Shown: positions 8,415-17,244 of the stretch, piece by piece
Layout of the letters: each line of letters starts with the position of its first letter
Numbering within the stretch: the first letter of the stretch is position 1
Source: Anaerobranca californiensis DSM 14826
GTDB lineage: Bacteria; Bacillota; Proteinivoracia; Proteinivoracales; Proteinivoracaceae
DNA length: 64,000 nucleotides
Assembly (NCBI RefSeq): GCF_900142275.1
Contig: NZ_FRAI01000005.1
Location: 487,708-551,707, forward strand
Direction: 5' to 3'
Translations under genes and position numbers: made by a program
Notes under the pieces: generated by a model
The model's database searches: none
What the model saw: the letters and a program-made list of their open reading frames with translations, nothing else
Told to the model about the DNA's origin: nothing

Positions 8415-9510
8415 ATTTACACCCCCTAATTAATTCATAGGCCAACTGTAGAGCATCTTCATCTTCTTCTAAAATGGTTTTTAATATTTTATAGGGAAAA
8501 GAATTTTCACTAAATTCTTTTTGAATATCTTCTTCTGTTATTTTTAATTTTAATGAATTATCTATCTCAAGAGCTGCCAATTGTTCTTCAACTTCTTTTA
8601 AATCCACTAAAATTTTATCTAATAATTCCCTTGTAACTCTCCCCGCTAACTTTAACCTCACTATTTTTCTTTCAGGATTATTTTGTAATAGTTCTTCTAC
8701 TAATTTCTCTAAATCAAATTCGTGTTGAATTTCCTTTTCTAAATCGTAAAATTTATAAATCCCTGTTTCTATTAATTTACCAGATACCTCTTTATCTTCT
8801 TCTACAGTTATTAACCATGCATATCCGGGATGTTTACAATCTAAACCATCTGGTTCAGGGGTCCCGGCGTTAAAGATTTTCTGATTTTGCACTTCCTTTT
8901 CACCTGGATAAGGAATATGGGTGTGTCCTAATAACCATAAATCAAGGCCAGTTTTTTCTAGCTCCCTTTCAGTCATTTGAAAATATCTGTTATCTAAATC
9001 TGGCGAAAGATTTTGTAATGCTCCATGGCCAATTCCTATATGTAAAACCCCTTTTTCTTCCCTTTTTATCCAATCTAAAAGATGATGTTGACAATGCTTT
9101 TGATGACAATAGGCAGGATAAACTACCACATCTAAGTCATCTAAATAATAGGGCTGCCATTTATTTAATAGCAGGGTATTATCTCCTTTAACTTTTTGAA
9201 AATCTTCCCATAGTTTCCCTTGCCCATCGTAGTAATCATGATTCCCTGGCATAACTAATACTGTTCCAGAAAATTCTTTTAAAATTTTTCCAACAGCATC
9301 AATCTCCCTTTTAGCCACCTTTACTTGGTCAAACAAATCCCCAGCAATTACGAATAGATCACATTGTTGATCATTAGCAAAATTTATCAATTGCATTAAA
9401 TTATTTATCCTTGCTTCCCTTAATTCTTTTTTAAGATTTTCAGAATAACTATTACTATTCCATTTCTTACCTATATGATTATCTCCTGTTAGGAAAATTT
9501 TCAATGCCAT
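8404..9510 (-). CDS. YhaO/SbcD-like DNA repair metallophosphoesterase
   Basis: A 368-residue Mre11-type nuclease. The metal-binding motifs are in order: GDNHIG near residue 9, AGDLFDQ, MPGNHDYYDG, GIGHGAL and LLGHTHIPYPG. The C-terminal third is helical and would contact the ATPase coiled coil. ATG 9510 follows GGGGGAG. It is the first gene of a two-gene operon with the YhaN-like ATPase, and the 11-base overlap supports a stoichiometric complex acting on DNA ends. Confidence 0.85.
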   Translation of the reverse strand: MALKIFLTGDNHIGKKWNSNSYSENLKKELREARINNLMQLINFANDQQCDLFVIAGDLFDQVKVAKREIDAVGKILKEFSGTVLVMPGNHDYYDGQGKLWEDFQKVKGDNTLLLNKWQPYYLDDLDVVVYPAYCHQKHCQHHLLDWIKREEKGVLHIGIGHGALQNLSPDLDNRYFQMTERELEKTGLDLWLLGHTHIPYPGEKEVQNQKIFNAGTPEPDGLDCKHPGYAWLITVEEDKEVSGKLIETGIYKFYDLEKEIQHEFDLEKLVEELLQNNPERKIVRLKLAGRVTRELLDKILVDLKEVEEQLAALEIDNSLKLKITEEDIQKEFSENSFPYKILKTILEEDEDALQLAYELIRGCKYEN

Positions 9511-9579
9511 AAGCTCTCCCCCTTTTATTTTTATACTAATATTCTACATAGGAGAATTATAACCCTTTTTTACTAAATA

Positions 9580-9619
9580 CAAAAACCCAGTTACTGTATA
9601 ATTTTCAGTAACTGGATTT
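9580..9619 (-). terminator. Terminator of the arsenate reductase operon
   Basis: CCAGTTACTG (9587-9596) and CAGTAACTGG (9606-9615) form a perfect 10-bp stem, followed on the minus strand by GTTTTTG. It lies just past the polyferredoxin stop. Confidence 0.8.
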
Positions 9620-9624
9620 TCCCT

Positions 9625-10683
9625 TTACCCATTAGTATTGGCTTTTAAAAGATTAGCCCTTTTTTTACAAGTTAAACAGAATTCTTCTAGCCCTTTTTCT
9701 ATAAATTCTTTTCCACATTTTCTACAAACTTTTATATTAAATTCCTTTTTAATTCTATATCCATCGATCTCAGACAAAACTAAGTCAGCAGAAATGATAC
9801 TTTTTTGCGGACACAGCTCTACACACAATCTACAATTGGTACATTGACTAATGTTAAAGGATAATTTGTTTTTTTCTAGTTTCCAAGCTTTATTAGGACA
9901 GATTGCTTGACAAAAACCGCAGCCATCGCAATTCTCTGTCACATTCCACCCTTGTAATAGAGAATTTTCTTTGTCAAGGACTATATTTTCAACCTTTAAC
10001 CCTTTTAACTCCTCTAAAAAGATTTTTCTATGGTAAGGGGTTTTTGAGTTATTCTTTTTCTTCAAAACTTCTAAAGTTTTTTCCTTGGTTTGTTCTTTTA
10101 ACATTACCATAAAGTCCCGTCGAGATAACTCTAGAACTTGTTGAGGTACATCTTTAGTATTGGTTATTAAATTAATATTAGATTTCAGATTAAAATTAGA
10201 AAGAAATTTTTGTGCTGCTTCTAAGTTTTCTTTAAAAATTTTATAATCTTTTTGTACCTGACAGTTTTCACATCCACTAACATTAAAGTAAATTTCTTTA
10301 TCTTTTAGCAATATAAAAATCGCTGTTAGAAGTTCCCGATGTAAGCCATTTAAACAGGGAACCTTTAAATTACCATCATTTTTTTCTTCACAACCAAGGA
10401 CAATTTTAGGTAATTCTTCAACTCTAGAAAGTAGTTGTTCTTCCTTTTCCCCTTTAGAATACAAGGATTGACTAGGACATACTGTAGTACAAATTCCACA
10501 TCCTAAACATAAATCTTCATCTAATTCTATTCCATTATTATCTATTTCTATGCAACTGTTAGGACAAACTTCTAAACATCTGTTACACTTATTTTTGTTA
10601 TTCCTAAAGGAAATACAACTTTCTTTTTTTAATACCGGAACATTTACCTTAGTTAACTGTTTAATTATATAGCGGAATAACAA
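9625..10683 (-). CDS. Polyferredoxin with C-terminal zinc ribbon
   Basis: A 352-residue soluble protein with two N-terminal 4Fe-4S motifs (CNRCLEVCP; CLGCGICTTVCP) and two more around residues 250-300 (CDGCGFCQAICP; CTNCRLCVELCP). The middle has further cysteines (CENC). A zinc-ribbon-like tail (CRKCG ... CLTCKK) ends it. No signal peptide, so a cytoplasmic electron carrier is likely. Start is TTG with AAGGAG nine bases upstream. It is the last gene after arrA, arrB and the TorD-like gene and probably feeds or matures the reductase (inference). I do not know an exact named family. Confidence 0.7.
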   Translation of the reverse strand: MLFRYIIKQLTKVNVPVLKKESCISFRNNKNKCNRCLEVCPNSCIEIDNNGIELDEDLCLGCGICTTVCPSQSLYSKGEKEEQLLSRVEELPKIVLGCEEKNDGNLKVPCLNGLHRELLTAIFILLKDKEIYFNVSGCENCQVQKDYKIFKENLEAAQKFLSNFNLKSNINLITNTKDVPQQVLELSRRDFMVMLKEQTKEKTLEVLKKKNNSKTPYHRKIFLEELKGLKVENIVLDKENSLLQGWNVTENCDGCGFCQAICPNKAWKLEKNKLSFNISQCTNCRLCVELCPQKSIISADLVLSEIDGYRIKKEFNIKVCRKCGKEFIEKGLEEFCLTCKKRANLLKANTNG

Positions 10684-10696
10684 AGGGATCCTCTCC

Positions 10697-11372
10697 TTAG
10701 TTTAGCAGCCCTTTAATTTTTTCAAAATCTTTCACTAAACCAGTCATATTCTCTAAATAATCTGTTTTTATAAATTCAACGGTAACTTCCGCTAAATTCT
10801 TATAAAATACTGTTTTAGCATTATTTCTCATATTATCAGTAAAAGGTTTAATCCATCGGGCAAGGTGATTATTTAAAAACTCCCCTTGTAGCTTTATATA
10901 TTTTTTCAGCCACTTCCCAGTCTTTTTTTTCTAATCCTTCTATTGCTTTTTCTATTAAATAATGGATAAACTCTAACTCGATTCTAATATGATCCTGGGG
11001 TTCTTTAAATGTTTCTACTTTCTTTACACCTGCTTCATTCATTAGGCGAATAACATCCATAGTCGATTCCCCCATTATCTCCCTTTTGCTTTCTAAATAA
11101 ACTGAACCATATGGGGGAGCTAAGAGGGTTTTCGGCCCTATAAACAGGGCCGAATAATCTAACTGCAGCTCTTTTGTAACTTCTAAATTGTTAAGACTAT
11201 TATTCATTTCCACTAATTTAACTTCTGTGTTTTCTACTAAAAGGGGTAAGAGTTTTTCTAAATGTTCAACATAACCCTCTTCTATTAGTGAATTTGTAGG
11301 ATATGAAAAGGTTTTAGATAAAAGGTAATATGTTAAAGATCTCGCCTTTTCTATTTCTAAAAGTTTTTCCAA
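10697..11372 (-). pseudogene. TorD-family chaperone, interrupted by a frameshift
   Basis: The N-terminal part (MEKLLEIEKARSLTYYLLSK, later LFIGPKTLLAPPYGSVYLE) is typical of TorD/DmsD chaperones that load molybdopterin enzymes before Tat export. That frame stops at 10869 after an aberrant tail. A second frame starting near 10890 continues with GEFLNNHLARWIKPF and ends at 10697, exactly the conserved C-terminus of the family. One extra base near 10880-10895 explains the break; without it the product is about 224 residues, the normal length. A TTG start at 11372 after GGAGGT is preferred over the ATG at 11387. It may be a true mutation or a sequence error. Confidence 0.75.
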
Positions 11373-11404
11373 TATTTTAACCTCCATTTCTTAGGTTAAA
11401 TTAA

Positions 11405-12088
11405 TTACTTATCCTTTTCATCAAACTTATTTATATAAAATACTTTAGGTTTTGTCCCTGCTTCTGGTTTTAATACAAAATGTTCTTTTTCTTTTAATAT
11501 TTTACTTATTTCACTATTAGGATCATCTAAATCCCCAAAAATTCTAGCTTCAGCGGGACAAGCCACTACACAATAAGGCTGCTCATCATTAGCAATTCTG
11601 TGATCACAGAAGCTACACTTTTCCACCACCCTTGCTCTGCGAATCCCATCATATGTTAATGCTCTGTCAGGGTTATAATAAGGGATTACATTTCCCCCAA
11701 CCTTTTCCGTTAATTTTTTACCATCACCTTCTCTGTATCTTTGAAAAGGTTCCTTTTCATTGAAGTAGATTACACCATAAGGGCAAGCAGATTCACAAGC
11801 TCTACAACCTATACACTTGTCAGGATCATGTAAAGTTAAACCATCTTTAGTTTTATACATTGCCTTTGGATCTACAGGACAAGCGGTAACACAGGGAGCA
11901 TTTTCACAGTGGTTGCATAAAGTTGAAATATATTCATAAGTGATGTTGGGAAATTTACCCTTTGTTTCAGTAATATAATGGGACCAAAAGATACCATCAG
12001 GTACGTTGTTTTCATTTTTACAAGCAACTGAACAAGCTGCACAACCTGCACATTTTTTTTGATCTATCACCATTCCGTAATTTGCCAT
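11405..12088 (-). CDS. arrB: Arsenate respiratory reductase iron-sulfur subunit ArrB
   Basis: A 227-residue ferredoxin-type subunit with four cysteine clusters: CAGCAACSVAC, CNHCENAPCVTACP, CIGCRACESACP and CSFCDHR...CVVACP. This DMSO-reductase-type beta subunit carries electrons from a quinol oxidase to the catalytic subunit. The segment NVPDGIFWSHYITETKGKFP is close to known ArrB proteins. There is no signal peptide, consistent with hitchhiking with the Tat-exported ArrA. It starts at ATG 12088 after GGAGGTG, 27 bases behind arrA. Confidence 0.8.
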   Translation of the reverse strand: MANYGMVIDQKKCAGCAACSVACKNENNVPDGIFWSHYITETKGKFPNITYEYISTLCNHCENAPCVTACPVDPKAMYKTKDGLTLHDPDKCIGCRACESACPYGVIYFNEKEPFQRYREGDGKKLTEKVGGNVIPYYNPDRALTYDGIRRARVVEKCSFCDHRIANDEQPYCVVACPAEARIFGDLDDPNSEISKILKEKEHFVLKPEAGTKPKVFYINKFDEKDK

Positions 12089-12115
12089 TTAGTTCACCTC
12101 CACTATTTTCCATTA

Positions 12116-14671
12116 TTATGCTTTTTCTATTCTAACTCTAAAGCTACCATAGAAAGCAGTAGAACCACTTAATCTTTCATATTCCGCTGCCATTATATCA
12201 TTATTGTTAGAACCCCTAGGTATTCTTTTAGCAAAATCTTCTGCCGCTATATGACCCATAGCCCAATGTCCTTGCCCAAAGGTCTTTTGTACCGTACCAG
12301 GTCTAAGGGCTTCCCATAATTTTAATGTGGTGACAACTTCTCCAACTGGAGAAATTACCTTTACTTTATCCCCATCTTTTAATCCTAACCTTTCAGCATC
12401 ATCTGGATTCATTTTGATACAATCTCCCCATTTAATATCCCCAGGGTCAGAATCCTTAAATTCTTGGAACCAAGAACAGTTAGCTGAGCGACCTTCCCTC
12501 GCCAATCGAGATTTAGCATCAATGAAATCAAAGGGGTAATCATTTTTTGAACCTACCATGTATGGCTCTTCATAGTGGGGAACAAATGCCAATTCACCCT
12601 TAGCTTCATATTTACAAGTTTTCAAAATGTCGTCTACCGTTGTTTTATGTTTTTCAGCATGACTTTCTAATGCTTTTTTTAATGTAGCACTATAGAACTC
12701 AAATTTTCCAGTTTCAGTAGGCATATTACTCCAGAGTTTTTTGAATTGATAAGGTGCAGAATTCCAAATACCTTTTTGAATAAATTCTTGCCAAGAATTA
12801 AATTTATCTCCGTGATTACCAGTCTCCTCATATTTTGCTGGATCCCATATTGGTTGTGTTCTAATTTTTAAAGTATATAGTTCTAATTCTAAAGGATTAG
12901 TTGGTTCTTTACCGGTCTCAGGATCTTTATAAGTTTTTAGATAATCCAATAAATTAGTAAATCCTTTTTGTGCTAATTTTTCACCAAGTAACCAAGGAAT
13001 TTCTGTTTCTGGATTTTTAACATCGTAAACAGGATCAATTAAACGCTCATTAATCCATAGATGGGTGTAAGAATTTGCCTTTTGAGCAGCAGAGCTCATC
13101 TGTTCAAAGGAATGATGGGTGGATGGCAATAACAGATCAGCAAAGTGGCTCATTTCTGAATAATGGGTTACACAATGGGCTAAAAAGTCAACTTTAGCCA
13201 TAGCTTCATGCCAACGCTTAGTTTCAGGGCAGGAATAATTGAAATTACAGAAGTAAGCTAAAATAACTTTAAGCTTATAAGGATCTTCTGCTAATATTGC
13301 ATCTGCTACCCGATTAGTAACAACTCCACCACCAGATTTTCCATCTTTTAAAGCAGGGAATTCTTTATAACCCCTTTGATCAATTTTCTGCTTTTTACTA
13401 TTTCTCTGTGCCATTTCATCCATAAAATCGTCAGGTTTTGGTAAACTTTGCAATCTAGGACTTCTTCCTGTCAAAGTTCCTCCTTCATGGTCAACAGAGC
13501 CTACCAACCCGTTAAGGGCGTGAACTGCCATAGAGTTATAGCCTCCACGGATTTGCATGTTAGATCCTCCACCCATAAAGACCATTGCGTATGGACCGGC
13601 TTTAGCAAACTCAATTGCTACATTTTTAATTGTTTCACTATCTACTCCGCATACTTCTTCAGCCCACTCAGGTGTTCTATCTTTTAATTCTAAATTCCAC
13701 CATTTTACTAAGCCAAAGGTATGGTTTTCTTCAAAAAGTTCTTCATCAACTGTTTTACCAGTTACAAAACGATTTTGACCATCTTTAAAATCACCTACAA
13801 ATTCCTTTGACCATAAACCTTCCGTTAAAATTACGTGGGCCATGGCAGTTGCTAAAGCTCCGTCTTGGCCAGGTTTTACAGGCATCCAGACATGGGACTT
13901 AGCCGCTGTGTTAGAATATTTAGGGTCAATTGTTACAATTTTTACTCCCCTTTCTAAAAGTTGGCCAAAGACATTTAAGTAGTGGGATACTTGACGATTA
14001 GAACATAATGGGTCTACTCCCCAACAAATTATATATTTAGTATTTTCTACATCATAATCTCGATAATTCCAATATCCTTGAGTGTAGTAGGGCCCAAACT
14101 TTTCTGCTTCTGCACAAATTGAGCTATGGGATATATTATTGGGCGAACCTATAATTTTAGGTAAATTGCTGTATAGCAACCCATTTATATTAGTATAACG
14201 GCCTCTAAACACCGCAAATTTGTATGTTTCATCATTTTTCCTCAATTCCATTATCTTATCAGCGAGGATATCCATAGCTTCATCCCAAGAAATAGGTACA
14301 AAGCCAGGGTCTTCATTTAACCCCTTTTTCGGATTAGTCCTTTTCATTGGTTGTTTAATCCGATCGGGATCGTAAACCTGTTGAATTGCCAAATGGGCCC
14401 TTGGACAGTCATGGCCTCCATGGATTTTAGATACTTTATTAGCTCTAATCTTAATTGCTCTACCATCGACAATAAAGGCTTCTTTAGCACACCAAGATGT
14501 ACAACCTAAACATCCTGTTGGCTTCCAAGTACCTTCTACTAAAGGACCAACTTTTTTATCCCGTCCTTCTTCGATGGTATCTAATCTCCTTTCCCTCATT
14601 TTTAACCCTATGGCCCCTAAAATAGCTGCTACTACCGAGCCACCAATAAAAGCTCTTCTACTGATTTCCAT
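12116..14671 (-). CDS. arrA: Respiratory arsenate reductase catalytic subunit ArrA
   Basis: An 851-residue molybdopterin oxidoreductase. A Tat signal (SRRAFIGG, residues 4-11) leads to a 4Fe-4S motif with Cys54, Cys57, Cys61 and Cys89, spacing C-x2-C-x3-C-x27-C as in ArrA. RGRYT at 156-160 is the ArrA-type substrate-site signature (arsenite oxidases of the ArxA type have GRGWG instead). SHSSICAEAE holds the likely Mo ligand Cys186. Length fits ArrA (about 850). It reduces arsenate outside the membrane together with ArrB. A polysulfide or other oxyanion reductase of the same superfamily cannot be excluded without phylogeny. Confidence 0.8.
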   Translation of the reverse strand: MEISRRAFIGGSVVAAILGAIGLKMRERRLDTIEEGRDKKVGPLVEGTWKPTGCLGCTSWCAKEAFIVDGRAIKIRANKVSKIHGGHDCPRAHLAIQQVYDPDRIKQPMKRTNPKKGLNEDPGFVPISWDEAMDILADKIMELRKNDETYKFAVFRGRYTNINGLLYSNLPKIIGSPNNISHSSICAEAEKFGPYYTQGYWNYRDYDVENTKYIICWGVDPLCSNRQVSHYLNVFGQLLERGVKIVTIDPKYSNTAAKSHVWMPVKPGQDGALATAMAHVILTEGLWSKEFVGDFKDGQNRFVTGKTVDEELFEENHTFGLVKWWNLELKDRTPEWAEEVCGVDSETIKNVAIEFAKAGPYAMVFMGGGSNMQIRGGYNSMAVHALNGLVGSVDHEGGTLTGRSPRLQSLPKPDDFMDEMAQRNSKKQKIDQRGYKEFPALKDGKSGGGVVTNRVADAILAEDPYKLKVILAYFCNFNYSCPETKRWHEAMAKVDFLAHCVTHYSEMSHFADLLLPSTHHSFEQMSSAAQKANSYTHLWINERLIDPVYDVKNPETEIPWLLGEKLAQKGFTNLLDYLKTYKDPETGKEPTNPLELELYTLKIRTQPIWDPAKYEETGNHGDKFNSWQEFIQKGIWNSAPYQFKKLWSNMPTETGKFEFYSATLKKALESHAEKHKTTVDDILKTCKYEAKGELAFVPHYEEPYMVGSKNDYPFDFIDAKSRLAREGRSANCSWFQEFKDSDPGDIKWGDCIKMNPDDAERLGLKDGDKVKVISPVGEVVTTLKLWEALRPGTVQKTFGQGHWAMGHIAAEDFAKRIPRGSNNNDIMAAEYERLSGSTAFYGSFRVRIEKA

Positions 14672-14701
14672 AAATTCAACCTCCCTTAATAAGAATAAAG
14701 G

Positions 14702-15424
14702 TTATTTATTTTTATTCTTCTTCCTTTTATAAATAACGGAAGAAGCTATTAAACTAAATTCGTAAAGAATCATCATCGGTACCGCCATCATAACCTGGGA
14801 TATTATATCTGGAGGAGTTATAAAAGCTGATACTGTAAAAATTGCAAGTATTACAAACTTTCGATACTTCCTTAAAGTTTTTGGTGTAATTAAATTTAAC
14901 TGAGATAATAAAATTATTAACAGCGGTAACTGAAATACCAATCCAAAGGATAAAAGCAAAGAATTTACGAATTTAAGGTAATTTACTACTGAAAACATCG
15001 GTGTTATATCATCAACTGACATCCTTACAAAAAAGTTAATGCTCATTGGAATAATTACATAGTATGCAAAACTAGCCCCTATCAAGAAAAATATTAACCC
15101 CATAATCATTGCGAAAATTAGGTGTTTTTTTTCTTCTTTTTTTAAAGCTGGTTTTATAAATAACCAGAACTGTAAAATAATTACTGGTGATGCTAAAATA
15201 AAGCCGGTTATAAAGGCTATTTTCAAATAAGCTAAAAACAATTCAGGAGGGCTTAAATAGATTAATTCTAACCCTTGGGCTGGCTTTAAAACAAAAGAAC
15301 GTATTTCATCAATAAAGGTATAGCTTATTATAAAACCTACTACAAAAGCTAAAAAACTTATAATTATCCGTTTCCTTAACTCTGACAGATGTCCAATTAT
15401 TGACATCTTCCCATATTGTTCCAC
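14702..15424 (-). CDS. tatC: Twin-arginine translocase TatC
   Basis: A 240-residue six-helix membrane protein with the TatC motif HLSELRKRI near the N-terminus and the conserved FQLPL...L and FITPPD segments. It recognises twin-arginine signals and with TatA exports folded cofactor proteins. GTG start at 15424, eight bases after AAGGAGGG. It sits between tatA and arrA, so export capacity is encoded next to its obvious client. Confidence 0.92.
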   Translation of the reverse strand: MEQYGKMSIIGHLSELRKRIIISFLAFVVGFIISYTFIDEIRSFVLKPAQGLELIYLSPPELFLAYLKIAFITGFILASPVIILQFWLFIKPALKKEEKKHLIFAMIMGLIFFLIGASFAYYVIIPMSINFFVRMSVDDITPMFSVVNYLKFVNSLLLSFGLVFQLPLLIILLSQLNLITPKTLRKYRKFVILAIFTVSAFITPPDIISQVMMAVPMMILYEFSLIASSVIYKRKKNKNK

Positions 15425-15458
15425 TATTTTAGCCCTCCTTTCTTTACATTTTTATTAA

Positions 15459-15644
15459 TTAAGCTTTTTTATCATCTTTTTTTTCTTCTACATCTAAGTC
15501 TTCAGATATTTTATTAGCGTGGACTTTAAATTCCCTTATTGATTTGCCAAAGGCTTTCCCTATTTCCGGTAGTTTGCTTGGCCCAAAGATTACTAAAGCT
15601 ATTATTAAAATTAATATTAACTCTTTTGCACCTAAACTTGGCAT
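15459..15644 (-). CDS. tatA: Twin-arginine translocase TatA
   Basis: A 61-residue protein with a single N-terminal membrane helix, then FGPSKLPEIGKAFGKSIREFK, the amphipathic helix signature of TatA, and a charged tail. It forms the pore for folded proteins with TatC. ATG 15644 follows AAAGGAGG. Gene order tatA-tatC-arrA is consistent with dedicated export of ArrA. Confidence 0.92.
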   Translation of the reverse strand: MPSLGAKELILILIIALVIFGPSKLPEIGKAFGKSIREFKVHANKISEDLDVEEKKDDKKA

Positions 15645-15682
15645 GGATTTTAACCTCCTTTCTCAAGGGAGAATTTTTTATT

Positions 15683-16708
15683 TTACATCCCTTTGCCAAA
15701 ATGACAATTAGGGAAATTACAAACACTACATTTTAGACATTGACCACCATAACAAAAACCTAATATATCTTTTCGATTAATTTTTTCCCCAGCAAAAATT
15801 CTAGGTAGTAACAAATCGAAAACAGTTGTATGGGAAAACATGACACAACCTGGTAATCCTAAAACCGGAACATCATCTAAATATGCCATCATCAACATAG
15901 AACCAGGTAATACCGGTGTTCCGTATGTTATTATATCTGCACCAGTTTCCTTTATCGCACCAGGTGTTTTATCATCGGGATCTACAGACATACCACCAGT
16001 AACAATGATTAACTGGGCACCTTTATCCTTAAAATCTAAAATAGCATTTTTTATATATTCCAATTCATCGGGTACTATTGTCTTCATTGTTACTTTTGAA
16101 TCAAAGGCTTTAATTTTTCTTTCAATCACTGGCCCAAATCTATCTTTAATCCTCCCTTTAAAAACTTCACTTCCTGTAATTACTAAACCTACTTTTAAAT
16201 CTTGGAAATCTTTCACTTCTATTAAAGGCCCGCCTTTTAGTAACATTTCTTTAGCTTTTTCCATTTTTTCTTTAGCAATTACAAGGGGGATAACACGACA
16301 ACCACCAATTAATTGATCTTTTTCTATTTTGTTATCACCATGGATAGTTGCAAAACAAATTTCACCTAATTCATTTATTTGGTATAACAAATCTTTATTT
16401 ATTTTTAAAAGTCCTTTTTTACTAGCAAAAATATTACTTTTTCCTTCACTAGGCTCAGTAAAATACACTCCCCTTCCACATGAATATTGGGCTAAAATAA
16501 TAGCTCCTTGATCTTCATGTAATTGATTTTCTTTAATTTCCATAATGTATATATGTTCTTTCCCTATTCTAAGGAGTGTTTCTACATCATCTTCCTGGAT
16601 AATGTGTCCCTTTTTAAAAGCAACACCTTTAAATTCACCGGGAATAATAGCAGTGATATCATGGGCTAACACTAAACCCACTGCATCTTCCGTTTTTACA
16701 ACTTTCAT
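15683..16708 (-). CDS. Molybdopterin-binding (MoCF/MoeA-like) protein with cysteine-rich tail
   Basis: A 341-residue protein. Residues about 160-310 are a MoaB/MogA/MoeA-type molybdopterin-binding domain (LVITGSEVFKGR, IIVTGGMSVDPDDKTPGA, LPGCVMFSHTTVFD). The N-terminal half resembles the MoeA-like entry domain found in shorter clostridial homologues. The end carries five cysteines in C-x4-C-x2-C-x2-C-x4-C, probably a metal site. Likely role: cofactor insertion or activation for the neighbouring molybdoenzyme. ATG 16708 after GGGGGG is preferred over an upstream ATG. It opens the operon behind the ArsR gene. Confidence 0.75.
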   Translation of the reverse strand: MKVVKTEDAVGLVLAHDITAIIPGEFKGVAFKKGHIIQEDDVETLLRIGKEHIYIMEIKENQLHEDQGAIILAQYSCGRGVYFTEPSEGKSNIFASKKGLLKINKDLLYQINELGEICFATIHGDNKIEKDQLIGGCRVIPLVIAKEKMEKAKEMLLKGGPLIEVKDFQDLKVGLVITGSEVFKGRIKDRFGPVIERKIKAFDSKVTMKTIVPDELEYIKNAILDFKDKGAQLIIVTGGMSVDPDDKTPGAIKETGADIITYGTPVLPGSMLMMAYLDDVPVLGLPGCVMFSHTTVFDLLLPRIFAGEKINRKDILGFCYGGQCLKCSVCNFPNCHFGKGM

Positions 16709-16790
16709 ACCATCCCCCCATATTTTGCTAAAGTTTGTTAATGATTTCACTTTCCTTAACAATAAAAAACATGTCTCTATTTACTATATT

Positions 16791-16804
16791 AACATAGTTA
16801 TGTT
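16791..16804. promoter_or_regulatory. Possible operator upstream of the molybdopterin protein gene
   Basis: The 14-base perfect palindrome AACATAGTTATGTT lies about 85 bases before the start of the MoCF gene, in the 140-base gap behind the ArsR gene. ArsR-family repressors bind AT-rich inverted repeats of this kind; a link is inference. Confidence 0.35.
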
Positions 16805-16850
16805 TATTTATCAATATATTTAAATTTGATGATATGTTTTTTAAAAAAAA

Positions 16851-17177
16851 TTATTGTAAGCAATTGTACTTTTCTTCGGAAACTTCTTTGATTATTTCTT
16901 GTCCTAATTTTATTATTTCTTTAACCCTTTCGTCTGAAATACTATAGTAAACAAACTTTCCTTCTTGTCTATCCCTTACCAGTTCACATTCCCTCAAACA
17001 CTTCAAATGATTTGAAATTACTGATTGGCTAACTTCTAATCTTTCTACTATTTCCGATACCGTTTTTTCTCCATCCATTAAAATTTCAAAGATAGATAAT
17101 CTTGTATAATCTGCAAAACCTTTAAATAATTTACTGGTTAATTTTTTTCTAGTAATATCAGCTTTATTTATATTCAT
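16851..17177 (-). CDS. ArsR/SmtB-family metal-responsive repressor
   Basis: A 108-residue winged-helix repressor with the recognition helix around VSQSVISNHLKCLRECELV and the wing REGKFVYYSI-like segment. The classical arsenic motif ELCVCDL is absent (here TVSEIVERL). Cys60 and Cys64 in the recognition helix plus Cys106 near the end match the Cd/Pb site geometry of mycobacterial CmtR (C57, C61, C102). It leads the arr-type gene block in the same direction, so it may sense As(III) or a soft metal and repress the operon (inference). A 10-base palindrome TTCATATGAA lies upstream at 17203-17212. Confidence 0.82.
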   Translation of the reverse strand: MNINKADITRKKLTSKLFKGFADYTRLSIFEILMDGEKTVSEIVERLEVSQSVISNHLKCLRECELVRDRQEGKFVYYSISDERVKEIIKLGQEIIKEVSEEKYNCLQ

Positions 17178-17202
17178 TGCCTAACTTCCTTTCGTCATTT
17201 TT

Positions 17203-17212
17203 TTCATATGAA
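17203..17212. promoter_or_regulatory. Palindrome upstream of the ArsR-family gene
   Basis: TTCATATGAA, about 25 bases before the start codon, is a candidate autoregulatory half-operator in a very AT-rich leader. It is short and could be chance. Confidence 0.3.
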
Positions 17213-17244
17213 TTATATAAAATTTATAATCAAAAGTAAATCTT

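Noticed and set aside
6012..9510. True SbcCD
   Set aside because: The ATPase lacks the zinc hook and is shorter than SbcC, so the YhaNO type is preferred.
12116..14671. Tetrathionate or polysulfide reductase as identity of the large molybdoenzyme
   Set aside because: RGRYT, the x27 cysteine spacing and the ArrB partner fit ArrA better; kept as a minor alternative.
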